A stretch of 14,935 nucleotides of DNA from an uncultured Lachnospiraceae bacterium (GTDB lineage: Bacteria; Bacillota_A; Clostridia; Lachnospirales; Lachnospiraceae). Under the pieces are notes generated by a model. It was given only the letters and a program-made list of their open reading frames with translations. It made no database searches and was not told the DNA's origin. Position 1 is the stretch's first letter, and every line of letters starts with the position of its first letter. Below, in pieces: positions 6,388 to 13,833 of this stretch. A program made the position numbers and the translations under genes. The stretch lies in assembly GCA_947564305.1 (NCBI GenBank), contig CANOBT010000136.1, forward strand, positions 1 to 14,935, written 5' to 3'.

Positions 6388-7815
6388 TCAGAACTGCCTC
6401 ACCAGCTCCTTAAACTTCTCTCCTCGTTCTTCATAATTTTTAAACATTCCCCAGCTCGCACAGGCCGGAGAAAGCAGTACCGCATCGCCCGGTTTGGCAT
6501 ATCGTTTGCACGTTTTCACCGCTTCCTCAAAAGTATCTGCCAGAATCGTATCCTCGAAGCCTAACTTATGTGCTTCCGCCGCAATTTTATCCGCCGTTGC
6601 TCCCAAAAGAACCAGCTTCTTCACCTTGCCGTCAAAGGCCCGAATCCACTCTTCATAGGTAGAATTTTTATCATATCCTCCGCCAATCAACAATGTCGGA
6701 CGATTCATCGCCTGGATTCCCCGGATTGCCGCATCCGGATTGGTGGCCTTGGAATCATTATAATATGCCACGCCATGAACCTCCGCCACAAACTCGATTC
6801 GATGTTCTACTCCTTTGAACGCCTTGACAGACTTACGGATAATATCTATCGGAACCCCGTAAGCAGCTGCCATCGCAGCGGCGGCCATCACATTTTCATA
6901 ATTATGTACGCCTAAGAGCTGCAGTTCATCGGTCCGGCAGAGCAGCACCGGCTTCTCCGTACAGCAGATAATTTTATCGCCTTCCAGATAAACCCCTCTT
7001 TCCAGTTTACGCCTGCTGCTGAAATATAGAACCTTCGCTTTTGTATTTTCTCCAAATTTCCGCGTTACCTCATCCTCATAATTCAGGACACAGGTATCTG
7101 CTTCTGTCTGATTCCGGAAAATATTTTTCTTTGCTTCTATGTAAGCTTCCATCGTATGATGACGATTCAGGTGGTCCGGCGTAATATTCAATACCGCACT
7201 CACCTTTGGACAAAATGTGTGAATGGTCTCCAGCTGGAAGCTGCTCATCTCCGCCACCACCGCAGACTCTGAGCAGGTTTCTGAGGCCACACAGGCGTAT
7301 GGGTTGCCGATATTGCCTACCACATACACGCTCTCTTTGTAATTTTTCATAATCTCGCCCAAAAGTGTAGTGGTAGTCGTCTTGCCGTTTGTACCGGTAA
7401 TCGCAAGCACATCGCCCTGCCCGTATACATAGGCCAGTTCCACCTCGCCCCAAATCGGAATCTGCATCTCGCGCATCTTATTTACAATGGGCAGATCCGT
7501 GGGCACACCCGGACTGATCACAACCAAATCCAGGGCATCCATATCTTCCTCCGGAAAGTCTCCCAGAACAACCCGTACCCGCCCGGATTCCTTCGCGGCA
7601 TTCGGCACATCAGGATTTTCCAATCCTTCCTTGGGCATTGCTGCATCAAAGCCTTCCACGCCTTCCAACAGCTCCTCCTTTAACATTGCCGCATCCAGAG
7701 ATGCATTTCCATCATAGAGAATCACATCCGCGCCTTTTTGGAGCAAAAGCTGCCCTGCTGCAATTCCACTGATGCCTGTACCAAATACCAATACTTGTTT
7801 TCTTTTGATATCCAT
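6388..7815 (-). CDS. murD: UDP-N-acetylmuramoyl-L-alanine--D-glutamate ligase MurD
   Basis: A cytoplasmic Mur ligase that adds D-glutamate to UDP-MurNAc-L-Ala using ATP. The start at 7815 (MDIKRKQVLVFG, 475 residues) is preferred because the run of G that ends at 7823 sits about seven bases before it; the ATG at 7821 is too close to that run, and 7854 has no RBS. Domains in order are: a Rossmann-like N-domain starting VLVFGTGISG; the ATP domain with P-loop GTNGKTT (141-147); the Mur signatures around EMSSFQLE and NITPDHLNRH; EHRIE (337-341); NDSKATN (353-359); and LSPACASWGMF (448-458). The N-domain holds an extra ~35-residue segment with a 16-residue duplication (residues 41-72), making the protein slightly longer than the usual ~450. 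It lies between mraY and ftsW as in Bacillus; a hairpin lies in its leader. Confidence 0.95.
   Translation of the reverse strand: MDIKRKQVLVFGTGISGIAAGQLLLQKGADVILYDGNASLDAAMLKEELLEGVEGFDAAMPKEGLENPDVPNAAKESGRVRVVLGDFPEEDMDALDLVVISPGVPTDLPIVNKMREMQIPIWGEVELAYVYGQGDVLAITGTNGKTTTTTLLGEIMKNYKESVYVVGNIGNPYACVASETCSESAVVAEMSSFQLETIHTFCPKVSAVLNITPDHLNRHHTMEAYIEAKKNIFRNQTEADTCVLNYEDEVTRKFGENTKAKVLYFSSRRKLERGVYLEGDKIICCTEKPVLLCRTDELQLLGVHNYENVMAAAAMAAAYGVPIDIIRKSVKAFKGVEHRIEFVAEVHGVAYYNDSKATNPDAAIRGIQAMNRPTLLIGGGYDKNSTYEEWIRAFDGKVKKLVLLGATADKIAAEAHKLGFEDTILADTFEEAVKTCKRYAKPGDAVLLSPACASWGMFKNYEERGEKFKELVRQF
7600..7695 (-). repeat. Imperfect 48-bp tandem duplication inside murD
   Basis: The encoded units DAAMLKEELLEG and DAAMPKEGLENP start exactly 16 codons apart. 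The DNA keeps the pattern GATGC-G/A-GCAATG-NNN-AAGGA in both copies. A trace of a third unit (NAAKE) follows. It lies in the N-terminal domain, upstream of the ATP-binding loop, and looks like an expanded surface loop. Confidence 0.6.
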
Positions 7816-7836
7816 GCTCATACCCCCATTTACTAT

Positions 7837-7861
7837 AACCAATTTGCGGGGCAAATTGATT
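7837..7861 (-). other. Stem-loop in the murD leader
   Basis: CAATTTGC (7840-7847) and GCAAATTG (7851-7858) are perfect reverse complements around a 3-base loop; flanking bases extend the stem to 11 pairs including one G-U. It lies between the mraY stop and the murD RBS, ending about ten bases before the G-rich RBS. No U-run follows in the direction of transcription, so it is not a standard terminator; a processing or mRNA-stability element is possible. Confidence 0.55.
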
Positions 7862-7893
7862 GCCTGCCTGTATTATCAATCTTTTGTCTTATC

Positions 7894-8850
7894 CTACCCC
7901 AGCAATGCGATCAGACACAGAATCGCGGTCGTTATGGAAAACACAGCGACCACCCGTGTCTCTGACCATCCGCACAGCTCAAAATGATGGTGGATCGGCG
8001 CCATCTTAAAAAATCGCTTTCCACCCGTCTTTTTAAAGTATGTCACCTGTATGATGACTGACGCCACCTCAACCAGATAGATCAGGCCAACGATAATAAT
8101 ATACAACGGCATCTGCATCATATATGCCGTTCCAGCCACAAATCCACCCAGCGCCAGGGAACCGGTGTCTCCCATGAATACGCTGGCAGGATAGACATTG
8201 AACAGCAGAAATCCCATCAATGCACCGACCACCGCACAGGTAATCGGTTCAATCCCGCTCTGAGTCCCGATTGCCACCACCGTAAAATATGTGGCAACTA
8301 ATACCGTCACACTGGATGCGAGACCGTCCAGTCCATCCGTAAAATTCGTCCCGTTCACCGTTCCGATGACCGCTACATACAGAAGCGGAATTGCCGCCCA
8401 ACCGATATCCCAATATTTCCCACCGGAAAACGGAATCTGCAGGGTCAGCGGAATATCCGCCACCTTTACCAGATAAAAAACAAAGATTGATGTCACCGCA
8501 ATCTGCAGCGCCATCTTCTGTGCCGGGAAGAGACCGTCCGAGCGCTTCATCACTACTTTCAGGAAATCATCAAGAAATCCAATCAATCCAAAACCCACCG
8601 TCAAAAACAGCACCGGAATGATCTTCGGATAATCCCGCACATAAAACAAAGATGTGATTACCACACTGAGCAGTATCATCACACCACCCATTGTAGGCGT
8701 GCCTGCCTTTTTTAAATGTGACTGCACGCCTTCCACACGCTCTGTCTGCCCTACCTTCAGCCTTCTAAGAAAAGGGATCACAACAGGTCCCATAATCACA
8801 CTCAATACAAATGAAATCAATACCGGTATTACCACATGATTTGCTGCCAT
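7894..8850 (-). CDS. mraY: Phospho-N-acetylmuramoyl-pentapeptide transferase MraY
   Basis: A 318-residue integral membrane enzyme that transfers phospho-MurNAc-pentapeptide from UDP to undecaprenyl phosphate, giving lipid I on the inner membrane face. The ATG at 8850 is chosen: AGGTGA lies four bases upstream, the length fits the family, and the longer frame to 8889 would run into the promoter. Family landmarks are seen in order: GTPTMGG at about 50-56, the Asp pair FLDD at 92-95, GTNFTDGLDGL at 167-177, MGDTGS at 226-231 and the histidine motif PIHHHFE at 285-291. About ten hydrophobic segments are present. Its own promoter-like sequence lies just upstream, so mraY may lead a second transcription unit (mraY-murD-ftsW-ftsQ). 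In Bacillus murE lies directly upstream; here it is absent. Confidence 0.95.
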   Translation of the reverse strand: MAANHVVIPVLISFVLSVIMGPVVIPFLRRLKVGQTERVEGVQSHLKKAGTPTMGGVMILLSVVITSLFYVRDYPKIIPVLFLTVGFGLIGFLDDFLKVVMKRSDGLFPAQKMALQIAVTSIFVFYLVKVADIPLTLQIPFSGGKYWDIGWAAIPLLYVAVIGTVNGTNFTDGLDGLASSVTVLVATYFTVVAIGTQSGIEPITCAVVGALMGFLLFNVYPASVFMGDTGSLALGGFVAGTAYMMQMPLYIIIVGLIYLVEVASVIIQVTYFKKTGGKRFFKMAPIHHHFELCGWSETRVVAVFSITTAILCLIALLG

Positions 8851-8889
8851 ACATTCACCTCTCATCTCTTTTGAATACCCTCTAATCAC

Positions 8890-8918
8890 AGTATACCCTA
8901 TCTAGTCCTTTTTTTCAA
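8890..8918 (-). promoter_or_regulatory. Sigma-A-type promoter for mraY
   Basis: On the minus strand TTGAAA (8918-8913) and TATACT (8895-8890) are separated by exactly 17 bases; each hexamer matches the housekeeping consensus at five of six positions. The predicted start near 8883 gives a leader of about 33 bases before the mraY ATG and its RBS. An A-rich start to the spacer adds support. Confidence 0.6.
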
Positions 8919-8967
8919 CCTTTGTGTTTTACAGCAGGACAGACATACGGGCATTACATATTATTTT

Positions 8968-8995
8968 TTACGGCGTGACCTGCCTCAGGCCGTAA
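8968..8995 (-). other. Stem-loop after the second PBP gene
   Basis: TTACGGC (8968-8974) pairs with GCCGTAA (8989-8995), with an internal CCTG/CAGG mini-stem (79-82 and 86-89 of the 8900s). It begins 14 bases past the stop of the upstream PBP gene. In the minus-strand direction it is followed by A rather than U, so it does not look like an ordinary intrinsic terminator; it may protect the 3' end or be a weak terminator ahead of the mraY promoter. Confidence 0.5.
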
Positions 8996-9008
8996 CATAT
9001 CCGTTCTT

Positions 9009-10772
9009 TTAATTCTCGCTGTTTTCCCCATCTTTTGTATTCTCCACCGCTGCCCTCTCAATCCCAAGGTATGGCAGCACATTGTCGTAGATACTCCGAA
9101 GCACCGGTGCTGCAATCGTACCGCCATAATAGACTCCCTGCGGATTGTGGATTACAACCATGCCGATTACCTGAGGATTGTCAGCGGGAGCAAACCCAAT
9201 AAAAGAAGCAATGTATTTGTGGGCGCTTCTGGGCAGTGTCTGGGAGGTGGCTGTCTTGCCTCCAATCCGATATCCTTCGATATAGGCTTTGCTGCCTCCG
9301 CCTTCAGACACCACGCTTTCCAACAGTGTGCGCATGGTTGCCGAAGTCTTTTCAGACACGATTCCCTTTTTTTCTTTATAGGTAAATTCCTCCAGCTCTC
9401 TGCCCTCAGAGTCTAGTACTGCCATTCCAAAGTGAGGGGTAATCCGTCTTCCTCCATTGACTAAAGAACTCACTGTTGTCAGCATCTGGATAGGTGTAAT
9501 CTGGAAAGACTGCCCGAACGTCATGGTGGCCAGCTCCACGATTCCAATATCCTCCTTTTTGTGCATGATCGTCCCCGCCTCTCCCGGTAAATCCACATTA
9601 GTCAGGCTGAGCAGACCGAACTGCTGAAAATAGTCATAAAATTTTTCTGCCCCCAGACGCAGGCCGATATCAATAAAAACAGGGTTGCAGGAATTTTGCA
9701 ATCCTTGAACAAAAGTCTCCGCACCATGCCCGCCCACCTTGTGGCAGCGGATTTTTCTATCCTCCACCATACGGTATCCCGGGCAGGAGAAATTATCAGA
9801 GAGACTGACCACGCCTTCCTCCAGGCAGGCCGAGGATGTAATGATCTTAAAAGTCGAGCCCGGCTCGTATGTATCGTTGATGCATCCGTTTCTCCACATC
9901 TGGTTCAAAAGATTCTGCTTCTCTTCATCGCTGATACCGGCGGTGTCTACATCCAAATTCAGGGTAAACGGCTCGTTCAGATTAAATTCCGGTACATTCA
10001 CCATGGCAAGAATCTCTCCATTTTGGGGATTCATCAAAATCACAGACACGCTGTCCGCCTGTTTTTCCTCCATCACTTTCAAAGCCGCCTGTTCACAGAA
10101 AGACTGGATATTATAATCCAGGCTTACCTGCAATGTGTGGCCAACTACAGGTTCTACACGGTCCTCCGCTACGCCTTCCAATTCAATCCCTCTGGCATCC
10201 GTCACCGTCAGGATGGTGCCGTTGGTTCCCTTCAAAACATCCTCATACCTGACCTCCAGTCCAATGATTCCCTGATTGTCCCCGCCTGTAAATCCCAGTA
10301 CCTTGGAGGCCGTCTGGTCATAGGGATAATAGCGTTTAAAATCCTCATCCACTTTAACGCCGGCCATGTTATATTCACGAATCCTGTCCCCCACCGCTTT
10401 TTCTACATTCGTCTTAATCTTTTCCATGGAAGAGACCTTCTCTACACGTTTCCTGACCGTTTCTTCCTCCATTTCCAGTTCCGCACATAAGGTGCGGATA
10501 ACCGTTTCCGGGTCCTCAATCTGGCTGTGGATGACAGAAATCGTGCAGACCGTCTTATTGGTGGCAAGAACAGTGCCGTTCCTGTCCACAATTTCCCCGC
10601 GGGCTGCTTTGATCTCGCGCTCCCTTTCATGAAGCGCCTCCGCCTTTTTCTGATAATACTCCGCATCAAAGATCATCAGATAAACGAGACGGACTATCAG
10701 CCCGAGGACAATGATACATGCCGCGGCAAATACGACCAGCATCTTCTTCTTATTATATGTCTTATTTTTCAT
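9009..10772 (-). CDS. Class B penicillin-binding protein (FtsI/SpoVD-like transpeptidase)
   Basis: A 587-residue membrane-anchored D,D-transpeptidase that cross-links peptidoglycan outside the membrane. A short cytoplasmic tail and one membrane helix (~11-34) lead into the PBP dimer domain with RGEIVDRNGTVLA (58-70), then the transpeptidase domain with S306-x-x-K309 in EPGSTFK, SCN at 361-363 and, in the third motif, KTA (506-508) instead of KTG. No PASTA domain follows. It is the second of two tandem class B PBPs, where spoVD lies in Bacillus, but the spoVD identity is inferred from position only. The ATG at 10772 has only a weak AAGG Shine-Dalgarno seven bases upstream, and that sequence is inside the stem of a 14-bp hairpin. 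Translation may therefore be controlled by structure. Confidence 0.92.
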   Translation of the reverse strand: MKNKTYNKKKMLVVFAAACIIVLGLIVRLVYLMIFDAEYYQKKAEALHEREREIKAARGEIVDRNGTVLATNKTVCTISVIHSQIEDPETVIRTLCAELEMEEETVRKRVEKVSSMEKIKTNVEKAVGDRIREYNMAGVKVDEDFKRYYPYDQTASKVLGFTGGDNQGIIGLEVRYEDVLKGTNGTILTVTDARGIELEGVAEDRVEPVVGHTLQVSLDYNIQSFCEQAALKVMEEKQADSVSVILMNPQNGEILAMVNVPEFNLNEPFTLNLDVDTAGISDEEKQNLLNQMWRNGCINDTYEPGSTFKIITSSACLEEGVVSLSDNFSCPGYRMVEDRKIRCHKVGGHGAETFVQGLQNSCNPVFIDIGLRLGAEKFYDYFQQFGLLSLTNVDLPGEAGTIMHKKEDIGIVELATMTFGQSFQITPIQMLTTVSSLVNGGRRITPHFGMAVLDSEGRELEEFTYKEKKGIVSEKTSATMRTLLESVVSEGGGSKAYIEGYRIGGKTATSQTLPRSAHKYIASFIGFAPADNPQVIGMVVIHNPQGVYYGGTIAAPVLRSIYDNVLPYLGIERAAVENTKDGENSEN

Positions 10773-10825
10773 AGAAAAACCTTACAAAAGATATTTTTAC
10801 AACTTATTATCTCTTTTGTAAGGTT
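10773..10825 (-). promoter_or_regulatory. 14-bp stem-loop masking the RBS of the second PBP gene
   Basis: AACCTTACAAAAGA (10778-10791) and TCTTTTGTAAGGTT (10812-10825) are perfect reverse complements around a 20-base A/U-rich loop. On the transcript the 3' arm contains the AAGG Shine-Dalgarno (10783-10780), seven bases from the ATG, and the stem runs straight into UUUUUCU before the AUG. The element could work as an RBS-sequestering leader, as an intrinsic terminator between the two PBP genes, or both. Confidence 0.7.
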
Positions 10826-10837
10826 ATGCATTCTATG

Positions 10838-10866
10838 TTTACAAATATATATTTCCATCCTGTCAG
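10838..10866 (-). promoter_or_regulatory. Candidate promoter ahead of the second PBP gene
   Basis: CTGACA (10866-10861) matches TTGACA at five of six positions and lies 17 bases from TGTAAA (10843-10838), four of six to TATAAT. Transcription would begin near 10830, just ahead of the hairpin. An overlapping CATAGAAT (10837-10830) resembles the -10 of sporulation sigma-E promoters, but a matching -35 at the right spacing is not clear. Confidence 0.35.
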
Positions 10867-10902
10867 AAAGCCTGACGTCAAAGGCAAATGAGAAATCTTA
10901 CA

Positions 10903-13008
10903 TCAATACTCCACCGGCGCGCCCTCCGCCCAGCCATCCAGATCTGGTTCATACGTTTCATCGATATAAGGGCCGTCTTCATTTGCATAAGTATCCTCAT
11001 AGCTTTCGTCATAGGGCACATACTCCGTATCGGTATAAACATCCACCGTCAGCTCCGCCTCCGCAGAATCCGCATTTTCTGCCGTATCCTCCGGCACAAA
11101 ACCCTCCACAGTGGTAATATCCAGATATGGAAATGCCTGGGACATAATCTTCTGGGACAGCTCCCTCACATACTGGCTGTCATCCTGCCTTGCTACATTT
11201 GGCTCATCAATCACCACGTAGACGACCACCTCCGGATTCTCCAACGGGGCACATCCGATGTATGACAACACATAATTCTCGTCCTCTCTCGGCAGCTTCT
11301 CCGCCGTTCCGGTTTTTCCTCCGATATCATATCCGGAAACCACTATCTGACTCCCTGTGCCATACTCCATGACCGCACGCAGATAAGGTTTAATCTGCGC
11401 GGAAGTTTCCGCAGAAACTGTCTTGCGCAGCAGCACCGGGTCCCTGGCCTCCACAACCCTGCCCGCTTCGTCCTGAATCCGCCTGACCACATGCGGCTCA
11501 TAGTAATAGCCGCCGTTAACCAGGGAACAAAACGCTGCCGCTACCTGGGTCATAGTCACATTAAAACCCTGTCCAAAGGAGCAGGTGGCAAGATTCACAT
11601 CCAGCATATTTTCTTTCTGAAACAGAAGTGCCTCCGTGGCTGCTTCTCCCGGAAGATCAATTCCTGTATACTCTCCAAATCCGAAAATATGCTGATAACG
11701 CAGGAAATGATCCACCCCTATGGTCTCTGCCATATGCATCATAGCCACATTGCAGGAATAGGCCACCGCATCCTGCACCGTCTCTGTACCGTGTCCTTCA
11801 TGCAGATGGCATTTGATATCATAGTCCCCTACATGGAGCACTCCGTAACACTGGTAAATCTCGTCGCCGTTCACAGTCCCGGACTCCAGTCCTGCCGCCA
11901 CGGTCAGCGGTTTTACCGTAGAACCCGGCTCAAATGTATCGCTGACACAGAAGTTCCTCCACAGGTTGTTCATGGCTTCCAGCTGCGCCTCTTCCGTCAT
12001 TCCATTCCATGTTTCCTCCGGATAGAGGATGGAAAGGTCTCTTGGGTTGTTCAGATCAAAAAACGGATAAGAAGCCTCCGCCAGTATTTCTCCGGTATTT
12101 GGGTCCATGATGATCACCGCGGTGTTTTTGCTTCCCAGTTCTCCCGGGCGCACCTCGCCGGCATGTTCCTCATTGAACTCCCGGATACACTGCTCCACCA
12201 TGCGCTGCAGAGTCACGTCAATCGTAGAAACCACTGTGTTTCCATTTTTAGCACTCTTGACAGTCCGCTCAATCGACGCATCCTCGTTGAAATAGCCATA
12301 TTCCCGGCCGTTCGTCCCGTTCAGGATATCATTATAAGCACTCTCAATTCCAATCGCACCCTCATTCGTGCCGACCACAAATCCGACCACATCACATGCC
12401 AGCGTATTATATGGATAGTTCCTCTGATAATCCTCGTCCAGCCAGATGCCATGTACATTGGAATAGTCCTCCGCGGTATCTTTATCTTCAGCATCCCCGG
12501 AGTCCTTATCTGCTGCTTCCTCAGCCTCCGTTTTACTTTTCAGCTTATCCTCAAACGCCTGGGCGGTCTCGTAGTCAACATTTTTTTTCAGAATTTCATA
12601 CCGGCTGTCCGGACGCTCCTCCATCACTTTGCGGACTGTTTCCCCTGAAATACCAAAGGACTCTTCCAGAGCTTTGATCGTAGGCTCCACATACTCTTCG
12701 TCCGAACACATCACATAAACATCCAGAATGACATTATAGACCCGATCGCTGACCGCAATCCTGGTTCCGTTGCGGTCCACAATGTCCCCTCTCCTGTAGG
12801 GAATGGGACGGCTGTCATACTGCTGCTGTTCCAACACAATTTTCGAATATCCGCTTCCTTTGGAGGCATTAATATAGGTAATATTGCCGATTAAAGCAAC
12901 AAAAGCCAGTATAATCGCCATAAAGACCATTACCAGCTTTTCCTGCATCCTCTTTGGAAATTTTTTTGTCAGAAAATCGAATCTGTTTCTACGTTTTCTT
13001 ACTGCCAT
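10903..13008 (-). CDS. ftsI: Class B penicillin-binding protein, septal transpeptidase (FtsI/PbpB-like)
   Basis: A 701-residue transpeptidase placed directly after ftsL, the position of pbpB in Bacillus; it is expected to cross-link septal wall made by FtsW. A basic cytoplasmic tail and one membrane helix (~24-46) are followed by the dimer domain with RRGDIVDRNGTRIA (72-85). The transpeptidase domain has S363-x-x-K366 in EPGSTVK, SCN at 418-420 and KTG at 565-567, a complete catalytic set. Two acidic additions stand out: a 26-residue insert at about 157-182 in the N-terminal module, and a Tyr/Asp/Glu-rich C-terminal tail (~634-701) where Bacillus PbpB carries PASTA domains. AGGAG four bases before the ATG overlaps the ftsL stop region (gap of eight bases), so translation is tightly linked to ftsL. 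Confidence 0.93.
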   Translation of the reverse strand: MAVRKRRNRFDFLTKKFPKRMQEKLVMVFMAIILAFVALIGNITYINASKGSGYSKIVLEQQQYDSRPIPYRRGDIVDRNGTRIAVSDRVYNVILDVYVMCSDEEYVEPTIKALEESFGISGETVRKVMEERPDSRYEILKKNVDYETAQAFEDKLKSKTEAEEAADKDSGDAEDKDTAEDYSNVHGIWLDEDYQRNYPYNTLACDVVGFVVGTNEGAIGIESAYNDILNGTNGREYGYFNEDASIERTVKSAKNGNTVVSTIDVTLQRMVEQCIREFNEEHAGEVRPGELGSKNTAVIIMDPNTGEILAEASYPFFDLNNPRDLSILYPEETWNGMTEEAQLEAMNNLWRNFCVSDTFEPGSTVKPLTVAAGLESGTVNGDEIYQCYGVLHVGDYDIKCHLHEGHGTETVQDAVAYSCNVAMMHMAETIGVDHFLRYQHIFGFGEYTGIDLPGEAATEALLFQKENMLDVNLATCSFGQGFNVTMTQVAAAFCSLVNGGYYYEPHVVRRIQDEAGRVVEARDPVLLRKTVSAETSAQIKPYLRAVMEYGTGSQIVVSGYDIGGKTGTAEKLPREDENYVLSYIGCAPLENPEVVVYVVIDEPNVARQDDSQYVRELSQKIMSQAFPYLDITTVEGFVPEDTAENADSAEAELTVDVYTDTEYVPYDESYEDTYANEDGPYIDETYEPDLDGWAEGAPVEY

Positions 13009-13016
13009 CTGTCTCC

Positions 13017-13559
13017 TTATTCCTTCAGGCTCCCTGATTTCGCCAGAACACCATTTTCCGGGATATCACTATACTGCTTCACACAATCATTAGTAGGATT
13101 TTCGTATGGCACCACTCTCCCCTGTGCTGCGTATACCATCCCTAATTCGTTGACTGCCTTATCCCATACGGCCTGCAGGTCTACAGAATCCTCGGCCGCC
13201 TGCAGCGCCGCGTCATTCTTCTCTGTCAGTTCTGCAAGCTCTTTCTGCAGCGCCGTAATATTCTCAGACCTTATGACGGTCTCTGACTGCAGGCTCAGAT
13301 ACAGAAAGCATATCACCACGGCAGTAATCGCTGCGGATGCCAGAAAAAATGCATATGCCGCATTGATGCTGAGTGCCCGTCTCCTGTTCTTTAGAACCTG
13401 ACTGCTTGTCTTTTGTCTGTGCTCCGGCTCCCCAACCGGTGCACGCATGGGCAGAACTTCCGGCTGCCGTGCAGCGCTGCCATATACATAGGCCTGTCCG
13501 CTTCGGTTCCTGCTGGCTTTTCTTCCGTAATCTGCATAAGAAGCCATCCTCCTTGCCAT
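13017..13559 (-). CDS. ftsL: Cell division protein FtsL
   Basis: A 180-residue bitopic protein by position (between rsmH and the septal PBP) and architecture: a ~65-residue basic, Arg/Ser/Gln-rich cytoplasmic tail, a membrane helix at about 66-88, a short coiled coil (~92-122, with heptad-like L/A spacing and alternating E/K), and the FtsL-like end NELGMVYAAQGRVVPY. It would join FtsQ/DivIB and DivIC in the divisome scaffold. The start is uncertain: GTG at 13568, ATG at 13559 and ATG at 13547 are all in frame. I favour 13559 because GGGG lies about ten bases upstream; the AGGAGG before 13547 abuts that ATG with no spacing. FtsL sequences diverge strongly, so the call leans on context. Confidence 0.85.
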   Translation of the reverse strand: MARRMASYADYGRKASRNRSGQAYVYGSAARQPEVLPMRAPVGEPEHRQKTSSQVLKNRRRALSINAAYAFFLASAAITAVVICFLYLSLQSETVIRSENITALQKELAELTEKNDAALQAAEDSVDLQAVWDKAVNELGMVYAAQGRVVPYENPTNDCVKQYSDIPENGVLAKSGSLKE

Positions 13560-13833
13560 TCGTCCCACGCCCCTTTCTTATTTACCAGGATTCTCCCCTT
13601 CCTGATAAATACGGCAGAATCCGTCCCCGCGGACTGCTGCCATGTCTATTTTATATACTCCGTTTATACAAGGAACTTTCTTGAAAAAATTTTTCCTGAT
13701 GAAACTACGGAATTTATTTCTCGAAGCTCCTCAAACAATGCCGTAAAATCAGCCATAAATCTCCGCGTAATGACAAATCTTTTCCTTTATCATAACTCGA
13801 AAAAACTTCGCCCTCATCTCACCGCATCCCCCG
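13560..13833 (-). promoter_or_regulatory. 274-base rsmH-ftsL gap with weak promoter-like signal
   Basis: The longest non-coding gap inside the cluster, more A/T-rich than the genes around it. The minus strand has TATAAAAT (13655-13648) as a possible -10, without a convincing -35. Downstream, GCAG...CTGC and CAGGA...TCCTG can form small hairpins before ftsL. A 30-codon frame starting MADFTALFEEL near 13757 has only a weak GGAG upstream and is not called a gene. Confidence 0.25.

Noticed and set aside
8851..8889. Longer mraY N-terminus beginning at 8889
   Set aside because: No RBS, would start about where the predicted transcript begins, and the ATG at 8850 has a good RBS and the normal family length.
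9696..10490. Plus-strand open frame of 264 codons
   Set aside because: Antisense to the second PBP gene; composition is that of a reverse-frame shadow and no RBS supports it.
10861..10877. GTCAG/CTGAC mini-hairpin after the septal PBP stop as a terminator
   Set aside because: Only five base pairs and no U-run follows; it overlaps the candidate -35 instead.
11491..12648. Long plus-strand open frame of 385 codons
   Set aside because: It lies antisense to the septal PBP gene, which has full catalytic motifs; the translated product is Arg/His/Cys-rich with no domain character.
13578..13757. Possible 59-residue small protein between rsmH and ftsL
   Set aside because: It appeared only when a T-run was miscounted; with the true count the frame stops after about 30 codons.
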